This document shows, one piece after another, positions 1 to 7,200 of a stretch of DNA of 49,592 bases (position 1 is its first letter; every line of letters starts with the position of its first letter). Source of the stretch: Rhodococcus yananensis. Lineage in GTDB: Bacteria > Actinomycetota > Actinomycetes > Mycobacteriales > Mycobacteriaceae. Made by a program: the position numbers and the translations under genes. The stretch spans positions 1-49,592 of the forward strand of contig NZ_JAIYEP010000029.1 in the NCBI RefSeq assembly GCF_020515525.1, in the 5' to 3' direction. The notes beneath the pieces are model-generated. The model made no database searches and had not been told where the DNA came from. It saw only the letters and a program-made list of their open reading frames with translations.

Positions 1-117
1 GAACATCGCCCGCGCCTGCCGACGCCTGGCAGCAGACCCGTATCAGGCCGTCGGCCTGATCCTGGAAGGATGAAATAGCAGGTCACCGCCCTGACGGTCA
101 ACAACTACGGGACCCTG
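1..117 (+). mobile_element. 3' end of an ISAs1-family insertion sequence (partial)
   Basis: This is the right-hand end of an insertion sequence cut by the window edge. It holds the last codons of a transposase (2-73) and a terminal sequence ending at 117. Read inward from 117 the end begins CAGGGTCCCG, which resembles CAGGGGCCCG at the ends of the complete ISAs1-type element at 27864-29147. The 15-bp string TGAAATAGCAGGTCA (71-85) also recurs 34 bp inside the right end of that element. The two elements are relatives, not copies. The boundary at 117 is inferred from this comparison; the matching left end and target duplication lie outside the window. Confidence 0.7.
2..73 (+). CDS. ISAs1-family transposase, C-terminal fragment
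   Basis: The reading frame is open from the window edge to TGA at 71-73 and gives 23 residues starting NIARACRRLAADPYQAVGLI. This matches in pattern the C-terminus of the complete transposase at 27895-29016 (NIAAALRHHGRDPHRPIGLL), the typical end of ISAs1-family DDE transposases. Only the tail is visible, so whether the gene is intact upstream cannot be judged. Confidence 0.65.
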   Translation, partial: NIARACRRLAADPYQAVGLILEG

Positions 118-308
118 ACTCCGCGCCCACGCACCCGGACGCTGGCGGCGCTCCCCCACCGAACCCGTCCCCGTCCCCACTCTCACCACCGTCTGAAACC
201 CTCGAACCCGCGACGAAGTCCACCACCCGGCGTTAGCCTGGAGTACAGGCCCGAGCCGGGTCGGCCGGGGCCGACAGCCCTTGTCGTCGACGCCGGGAGC
301 CGAGTGGC

Positions 309-1100
309 ATGTCCGTTCACACGAACGATGAACCGGGTTCCACCGCCGATCTTCCTGCCCCCGACGGTGCGGTCACGGTGACGTTGAAAATCCTCCGATT
401 CAACCCGGAGGCCCCGGACAAGGCCGGATGGGAGAGTTTCCAGGTCCCGTGCCTACCCACCGACCGGTTGCTCAACCTCCTGATCTACGTCAAGGGATAT
501 CTGGACGGCACCCTCACGTTCCGCCGGTCCTGCGCTCACGGGGTGTGCGGGTCGGACGCGATGATCGTCAACGGCGTCAATCGACTCGCCTGCAAAGTGC
601 TGATGCGCGATATGTTGCGCAAGGATGGCAAAGACACCGTCATCACGATCGCCCCGCTCAAGGGCTTGCCGGTGGAGAAAGATCTCGTCGTCGACATGGA
701 ACCGTTCTTCGACTCCTACCGGCAGATCAAGCCGTTCCTGATGACATCCGGGCAGGAACCGACTCGCGAACGAATCCAGTCGCAGACCGACCGTGCCCGC
801 TACGACGACACGACGAAGTGCATTCTGTGTGCGTGTTGTACGGGCTCGTGCCCGGTGTACTGGGCGGACGGCAGCTATTTCGGGCCGGCCGCGATCGTCA
901 ACGCCCACCGGTTCATCTTCGACAGCCGAGACGAGGGCGCGGAGGAGCGCATGGAGATCCTCAACGGTGTCGACGGTGTGTGGCGTTGCCGCACGACGTT
1001 CAACTGCACCGAGGCATGCCCTCGCGGAATCAAGGTGACGCAGGCGATCACCGAGGTGAAGCGGGCATTGTTGTTCCACCGGAAGGCCGTGGTCCGGTAG
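309..1100 (+). CDS. sdhB: Succinate dehydrogenase iron-sulfur subunit
   Basis: The iron-sulfur subunit of complex II passes electrons from the SdhA flavin to the membrane quinone site. The 263-aa length and sequence match the mycobacterial Sdh2-type SdhB. The N-terminal ferredoxin domain has the [2Fe-2S] ligands C75, C80, D83 and C95; Asp at the third position is normal in this lineage. The C-terminal domain carries C171, C174, C177, C181 and C227, C233, C237 for the [4Fe-4S] and [3Fe-4S] clusters. The ATG at 309 follows GGGAG. In related genomes sdhB directly follows sdhA; here the 191 bp upstream hold no sdhA remnant that I can see and abut an insertion-sequence end. The subunit looks intact, but its partners are not next to it. 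Confidence 0.93.
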   Translation: MSVHTNDEPGSTADLPAPDGAVTVTLKILRFNPEAPDKAGWESFQVPCLPTDRLLNLLIYVKGYLDGTLTFRRSCAHGVCGSDAMIVNGVNRLACKVLMRDMLRKDGKDTVITIAPLKGLPVEKDLVVDMEPFFDSYRQIKPFLMTSGQEPTRERIQSQTDRARYDDTTKCILCACCTGSCPVYWADGSYFGPAAIVNAHRFIFDSRDEGAEERMEILNGVDGVWRCRTTFNCTEACPRGIKVTQAITEVKRALLFHRKAVVR

Positions 1101-1119
1101 CAGCGCGAGTACACCATCG

Positions 1120-2391
1120 TCACGGACATCCCTGCGGGGCAGGTATCCCCGCGAGCCGATCGGCGATCCACTCCATCATCCCCGGTGCGCCGGCGACGGC
1201 GGCCGTCAGGTGTTCACCCCACACCGGCACGTACGCGACGTTCGCACCACCTGCACACCATTTCTGTTGTACGGCGATCACTCCCGATTCCGGGATGAAC
1301 TCGTCCCCGAGGAACACTTGCGACGACCCGTGGTACAGGTACATCGGGGCCTGCGGGATCTGTCCGCCGAGCCGGTTGGCGTCGAGGACCTGCCGGACCA
1401 CCGGCTCGTCGAACGGATCGGGCACGGTGGTGAACGACTCGACGGGAATCATCGCCGCGCCGGCCGCGGCCAGCACGATCGTGCACTGATCCTTCAACGG
1501 GCTCGCTGCGGCGACCGCGACCAGTGGGTTCGCGAGCACCAACAGCTGCGGGTACTCGCGGGCCAGGCCCATTGTCGCCGCCAGGAACAGCCCCGATCCC
1601 AGTTGCCCGTTCAACGTCGTCCGCAGCAACGCCAGGTCGGCCGGCAGGCCACCGGCGGCGGCTCCGGTGAACTGCACATCGGGTGCGTACGTCGGTTGCA
1701 GTTGCGCGGCCCACCCCGTCGCGATGGCACCGCCGCTGTAGCCGGTCATCGCGAGTGGCGACTCGGCGAGTTCCGGCGCCACAGAGCGCATTCCCCGCAC
1801 CGAATCCAGAACCGCATGCCCGGCGAGGGGGCCGGCGGCGTACGCCATGTGCGGCCCTTGATGATCGGGCACGAGCACAGCCCAGCCACGGGCGAGCAGG
1901 ATCGGCAGCATCGGGGGCACGTCGATGTCGACGGCCTCGTGCACCATGCGGTACGAGGGCGTGCATCGGGCACCGAGCGAGTCGATCGCCATGTTGTAGA
2001 CCACCACCGGTCGTGGCCCGCCGTGCCACGGGGTGCGCGGCAACACGAGTGTGGCGGTCACCGGGATGGGCCGTCCGGTCGAGTCCGTCGAGCGCACCAT
2101 GAACTGCTGCGCCGTGTGTGGCACGACCGACGCCGGAAGGGCCCGCATCCGTGTCGGGCGTTCGCGCAGTACCGCACCGACGGGGTGGGCGGCGAGATCT
2201 CCGGGACGGTCGAAGAACGGATCGTCGGTGATCGGTGTCGGCAGGATGCCGTCGAGCGTCACCGGCGGCGGGAGAGGGATCCCCGAGACGGGCGACGCCG
2301 ACGCGGGCCCCGCTCCCACCAGCGCACACACCGTCGAGACGACCGCGGTCAACAGAACTCGGACGGACACTCCGGGAGTCGAACGACGCAT
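1120..2391 (-). CDS. Secreted lipase/esterase, LIP-type alpha/beta hydrolase
   Basis: A secreted serine hydrolase of the secretory-lipase family (Candida LIP-type, common in Rhodococcus and Mycobacterium), probably acting on acyl esters outside the membrane. The 423-aa product starts at ATG 2391, chosen because GAGGAG lies just upstream and a classical signal peptide follows (Arg-rich start, hydrophobic core, predicted cleavage after Ala-Ser-Ala near residue 32). The nucleophile elbow is GYSGG with Ser219, and a C-terminal GEH is a likely catalytic His. A longer in-frame start at 2460 would add 23 residues ahead of the signal peptide and is less likely. The gene converges on sdhB with a 19-bp gap. 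Confidence 0.85.
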   Translation of the reverse strand: MRRSTPGVSVRVLLTAVVSTVCALVGAGPASASPVSGIPLPPPVTLDGILPTPITDDPFFDRPGDLAAHPVGAVLRERPTRMRALPASVVPHTAQQFMVRSTDSTGRPIPVTATLVLPRTPWHGGPRPVVVYNMAIDSLGARCTPSYRMVHEAVDIDVPPMLPILLARGWAVLVPDHQGPHMAYAAGPLAGHAVLDSVRGMRSVAPELAESPLAMTGYSGGAIATGWAAQLQPTYAPDVQFTGAAAGGLPADLALLRTTLNGQLGSGLFLAATMGLAREYPQLLVLANPLVAVAAASPLKDQCTIVLAAAGAAMIPVESFTTVPDPFDEPVVRQVLDANRLGGQIPQAPMYLYHGSSQVFLGDEFIPESGVIAVQQKWCAGGANVAYVPVWGEHLTAAVAGAPGMMEWIADRLAGIPAPQGCP

Positions 2392-2625
2392 GGGGACTCC
2401 TCGCTCGCGATGAACCCTTCCGGAACGCTCCCCGACGTCGTCAACGGTACCGCCGCGCACCGCACGGTCCCGGCCGAATCGCGGGCAGAACCGGTCGGTC
2501 CGCGACGGTGGCGTCGGTCGTCCACCGGGCGGTCGGGTAGCGCACTACGCATGCAGCCCCGGGTGCAGCGACGGACAGTGAGAGGACGAGCCCACGATCC
2601 CACTCGACCCGACCGGGAGAACACC

Positions 2626-2988
2626 GTGAACACCCGGACTCACCGCTACACCCCCTGTGGTCTGGCAATGCTCGCTGCGGCGCTGCTCGTGTCCGGCTGC
2701 GACACCACCGCTGCTCCCCCTCCCGCACGGGACACCCCATCCATCGAACCGCACGAGCCATCCGTGCCCACCGACCCGATCACCCCACTTCGATCCCTCG
2801 AACCGGAACCGACGATCGACGTGGGCTCGCAACCGCAACCGGGCGACTTCGGACCGACCGGACCCACGATCGCCCTGCTCCCCACACCTGTGCCCGTGGG
2901 GCCGCAGCCGACGGTGCCCGCGGATCCTCCCGTCGACCTCACCATCGATCCGCCCACCGACATCGTGGGCGCACCCTCGTCGGGCTGA
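2626..2988 (+). CDS. Small proline-rich lipoprotein, function unknown
   Basis: A GTG start at 2626 preceded by GGGAGA gives a 120-aa protein. The N-terminus is a lipoprotein signal peptide with lipobox LVSGC (Cys near residue 25). The mature part is short, very rich in Pro, Thr and acidic residues, and has no recognisable fold, so it is probably a disordered surface-anchored protein. It lies 26 bp upstream of a membrane-protein gene on the same strand and may be co-transcribed with it. Function is unknown. Confidence 0.7.
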   Translation: MNTRTHRYTPCGLAMLAAALLVSGCDTTAAPPPARDTPSIEPHEPSVPTDPITPLRSLEPEPTIDVGSQPQPGDFGPTGPTIALLPTPVPVGPQPTVPADPPVDLTIDPPTDIVGAPSSG

Positions 2989-3014
2989 AGCTTCCACCGA
3001 CTCGGGAGGTTCCG

Positions 3015-3941
3015 ATGAACAAGTGGCTCGGGGTGGTCGCCGCGATCGTCGCACCGACCACACTGATCACCGCGTTGTGCTATTACTTCGGCGCGGTGTC
3101 GACGTACGCATACTTCGAGTACTTCGGTATCGGTGCGTCCGCCCTCGGCTTCACCACCCAGTACTACGTGCTGGGCAGCGTCGCCGTGCTCTTTCCGCTG
3201 CTCGTCGTCCTCCCCGCGACGGTCTGCATCGCACTGTGGGTGGTCGCCTACGGGCGACGAGCGCTCCGCACGCGCCTTCGTTCACGGCACATCCGGCGCG
3301 CGGGATGGGCGGTGACCGCGACCGGCATCGTGTTGACCGCACTGTCGGTGTGGTTCATCAGCGGTGTCGCGAGCCCCGAGGTGAACGCGACACTCATTCC
3401 GGTGGCGTTGGGATCGGGTGCTGTTCTCGTCGCCGTGGGGACGGAGGTCCTCACGAAGGTCCGCTCGGGCGACGCACCACGCTACGCGACGTCGGCGGAA
3501 CTGTTCACCCTGCTGTTCAGCGCCGCCACCCTCGTTCTCGCACTGTTCTGGGGTGCGAACATCTATGCCACCGCATACGGGGAGGCGCGAGCCGTCGAGA
3601 AGGCCGCCGGACTGTGGGACACCGACAACACGGTGGTGCTCGAAACAGCCGATCCCCTTGCCATTCCGTCGAACCTCGTGAAAGCGACCGCGCTCGGCGT
3701 CGACCCCACCCACCGATTCCGATATCGATACGAATGCCTGCGCACGATCGCCGTCCAACCCGATCAGTGGATACTCGTACCGGCGCGCTGGACCATCACG
3801 TACGGCAATGCGGTGATCGTTCCGGTGGACGAGTACTCGCGCCTCAACGTGGTGCGGCGGTCGCTGCCGGTGGGCGTGTCGCCGATGGACTGGAACGCCG
3901 ACGGCATGCGGTGGCCGTGCCCGGAGGTGGGGCCGCGGTGA
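3015..3941 (+). CDS. Multi-pass membrane protein, function unknown
   Basis: A 308-aa protein starting at ATG 3015 with GGGAGG eight bases upstream. Hydrophobic segments occur near residues 5-25, 52-78, 97-117, 124-142 and 162-184. They are followed by a soluble C-terminal domain of about 120 residues, probably outside the membrane, containing three Cys. I recognise no family. It follows the small lipoprotein gene by 26 bp and probably shares its transcript. Confidence 0.7.
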   Translation: MNKWLGVVAAIVAPTTLITALCYYFGAVSTYAYFEYFGIGASALGFTTQYYVLGSVAVLFPLLVVLPATVCIALWVVAYGRRALRTRLRSRHIRRAGWAVTATGIVLTALSVWFISGVASPEVNATLIPVALGSGAVLVAVGTEVLTKVRSGDAPRYATSAELFTLLFSAATLVLALFWGANIYATAYGEARAVEKAAGLWDTDNTVVLETADPLAIPSNLVKATALGVDPTHRFRYRYECLRTIAVQPDQWILVPARWTITYGNAVIVPVDEYSRLNVVRRSLPVGVSPMDWNADGMRWPCPEVGPR

Positions 3942-4038
3942 CGTGGGCGCCGCCCTGTGGAAACAGACGCGAGTTCCTCCGATATCCCCCCTTATCTCGA
4001 CCGTTCACGTCCGTTTCGTCGGCCTGCTGTTGTAATCG

Positions 4039-4064
4039 ACAGCACAGAATGCTCGATGTGCTGT
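4039..4064. promoter_or_regulatory. Candidate operator upstream of the defence operon
   Basis: A perfect 7-bp inverted repeat, ACAGCAC at 4039-4045 and GTGCTGT at 4058-4064, with a 12-bp spacer. It sits in the 286-bp gap between the membrane-protein gene and the first helicase gene. A possible -10 element (TACTTT, 4105-4110) follows about 40 bp downstream. Spacing suits a dimeric regulator, but no regulator gene lies next to the operon. This is sequence symmetry only. Confidence 0.3.
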
Positions 4065-4143
4065 ACGGCCGGAGGGGGGTCATGCCCCGGACGCCTCATT
4101 CGTCTACTTTCATAGAACCGATCGACACCAGGAGCAACGAACG

Positions 4144-4224
4144 ATGACCTGTTCACCCCCGCGGTGTGTAGCCACCGCCGCCGGTGCCTCACGTCCCCGA
4201 TACGCGACGCGAGCCGACGGGTAG
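4144..4224 (+). CDS. Putative 26-aa leader peptide of the defence operon
   Basis: A short open frame with ATG at 4144, a good Shine-Dalgarno (AGGAG, 4130-4134, 9-nt spacing) and TAG at 4222-4224, in the same frame as the downstream helicase and only 3 nt before its ATG. It starts MTCSPPRC, with two Cys, and is Arg/Ala-rich afterwards. The helicase has only a weak ribosome-binding site of its own (GTAGAAG), so its translation may be coupled to this leader. The strong Shine-Dalgarno and the tight junction are seen; any regulatory role is inference. Confidence 0.4.
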   Translation: MTCSPPRCVATAAGASRPRYATRADG

Positions 4225-4227
4225 AAG

Positions 4228-7200
4228 ATGGACATCTTCGACGTGCACGAACAGGTGGTCGACGACTACCGCTCCTTCACCACCGCTTCTGTCGACGTGC
4301 GCGATCCTCGGCTGAAACAACACGTCGACGAGCTGATCGCCCGTGGCGAGCAATGGCCCGAACCGTGGTTGGCGCTCAACCCTCTCTTTGCCCGCGGCGG
4401 CGCGGTCGGCGATCTGGTGACCGAAGGGCTGCTGCACCCCGAGTGTGAACGGATCTTCCGGCCGAAGGCCGACCCGGCCGACCGCGGCAGTCGCGCAATC
4501 ACCCTGCACAAGCACCAGCGTGAGGCCGTGGAAGCCGCACACACGGGCCTGTCGTATGTCCTGACCACAGGAACGGGATCGGGCAAGTCGCTGGCGTACA
4601 TCATTCCGATCGTCGATCGGGTGCTGCGAATGCCGGAGCGCCGCCCCGGGGTGAAGGCGATCATCGTCTACCCGATGAACGCGTTGGCGAACAGCCAGGT
4701 CGGTGAACTCGAGAAGTTTCTCCGGTACGGGTATGCACCCGGCGCCGAACCGGTGACGTTTGCCCGTTACACGGGTCAGGAGAAGGGCGAGGAACGCGAA
4801 CGGATCCTGCGCGATCCACCCGATATTCTGCTGACCAACTACGTCATGCTCGAACTGGTGCTCACTCGTCCCGAGGAACGACGACGCCTCGTGCAGGCCG
4901 CGCGCGGCCTGCAGTTCCTGGTCCTCGACGAGTTGCACACCTACCGGGGGCGGCAGGGAGCGGACGTCGCGATGTTGGTGCGCCGGGTCCGCGACGCATG
5001 TCTGTCGCCGGAGCTGCAGTGCGTCGGGACGTCGGCGACGATGGCCAGTGTCGGCACCGTCGACGATCAGCGCACTGTGGTCGCGCAGGTGGCAACACAG
5101 ATCTTCGGTGCCGACGTCACCGCCGACCGGGTCATCGGAGAAACCCTCGACCGCGCCACCTGCGGTGACTCGACAGATGCCGCGGGTCTGACCGCCGATG
5201 TTCGACGCGGCGGTGCCCGCGGCGACTACGACGCACTGGCGGCATCCCCGCTCGCCACGTGGATCGAGTCGACCTTCGGCTTGGACGAAGAACCCGGAAC
5301 GGGCCGGATCGTGCGACAGCAACCCGCCCGGGTGCGTGAGTCGGCAGCCCAGCTCGCGGAGCTGACGGCATGCACGGTCGACGACTGCGACCAGGCGATC
5401 CGGGCCACACTGCTTGCGGGTTCATCGGTGCAGCATCCCGAGACCCACCGACCGTTGTTCGCGTTCCGGCTGCATCAGTTCTTCTCGAAGGGCGACACGG
5501 TATACGTGTCGATCGAGCCGGAGGATCGGCGCCACGTCACCTCGACCTACCAGGTGTCGGTGCCCGGGGATGCCGACAAGGCACTGATGCCGTTGGCGTT
5601 CTGCCGCGAATGCGGTCAGGAGTACCTGGTGGTGGCGCTCACCAACGAGGACGGTACGATCCGCTATCGTCCGCGCCGGGACCGCGATGCCAGCGGTGGC
5701 GACGACGCCAACGGTTACCTGTACGTGTCCGCGGACCAGCCGTGGCCGACCGACCCGTTGGCCGAGGGCCGCTTCCCCGAGTCGTGGCTCTCGGACGGGC
5801 AGGTGCTCGACCGATTGCGCAAGTATCAGCCGCGCCTGGTGCGGGTCGACGTGTCCGGTACGGAATCCCCTGACGGCCTCCCCGCCGCATATGTCCCGGC
5901 CCCGTTCCGATTCTGTTTGCGGTGCAAGGTGTCCTACGAGCAGACTCGTGGCACCGACTTCGGGAAACTGTCGACGCTGGACGCGGAAGGGCGTAGTTCG
6001 GCGGTCTCGGTGATCAGCGCAGCGATCGTGCGGGCACTGAAGCAACTGCCGCTGGACGAACTCGACGACGACGCCCGCAAGTTGTTGACGTTCGTCGACA
6101 ACCGGCAGGATGCGAGCCTACAGGCGGGGCATTTCAACGACTTCGTGCAGATCACCCAGCTGCGAGGTGCCGTCTATCGGGCGGTGAGCACGTCACCTCT
6201 CCGTCACGACGATGTCGCTCAGCGTGTGGTTGAAGCATTGGGTCTGGACTTCGCCGACTATGCGCAGCACCCCGACGCGGTGTACGGGCCGCGCGCCTCG
6301 GCGCAGCGCGCGTTCAAGGATTTCATCGAGTATCGCCTCTATTCGGATTTGCAGCGCGGGTGGCGGGTGACGATGCCGAATCTCGAGCAGACCGGTCTGC
6401 TGCGTATCGATTACGAGTCGCTGTCGGAGATCGCCGCCGACACCGACCTGTGGACGGGGTGTCCACCGGCGCTGCGTGATGCACGTCCCGGGGAGCGCGA
6501 GGATCTGGGCCGGATCGTGTTGGACGAGTTCCGGCGTGAACTCGCCATCGATGTCTTCTGTCTCACCGAGGACGGGCACACCCGGCTACGCCGCCAGTCC
6601 GAGCAACATTTGACGGGGTTGTGGTCTATGCCACCGAGGGAGCCGGCCCCGCAGCTGGCTGCGGTGTCCACCCGCACCGGATCCCCCGGGCGCCCCCGTG
6701 CCGAGGTCCGGTTGACGGGCCGGTCGGCGCTGGGCCGGTATCTGCGGGAGCGCAGCGGCCTGAGAAACCCGGACGGCTCGGCTCTGGATACCGCCGATGC
6801 TCAGCAGATCATCGAACATCTCCTCGCCGTCTTCGCACGCACCGGTCTGCTCACCAAGATCGATCTTCCGAAACAGGACGGCCTCAGCTACCGGTTGAAG
6901 GCATCGGCGTTGATCTGGACAGCGGGCGACGGGCGCACCGCAGCACCGTCTCCCCTGCGGATGAGCGTCGACCCGGAGCGGGGAACCCGCATCAATCCGT
7001 TCTTTCGCGACCTCTACCGCGACACCGCGATGACGCTCGCGGGTCTGCAGGCACGCGAGCACACGGCACAGGTCAATCAACTCGACCGTCAGGACCGCGA
7101 AGACCGTTTTCGTTCCGGGGATCTCCCGCTTCTGTTCTGCTCCCCCACCATGGAACTCGGCGTCGACATCGCGAGCCTCAATGCTGTCGGGTTGCGTAAC

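Noticed and set aside
1210-2988. A 592-codon plus-strand open frame opposite the secreted lipase
   Set aside because: It is a shadow of the minus-strand lipase in GC-rich DNA. Only its last 120 codons (from GTG 2626), with a lipobox, look real.
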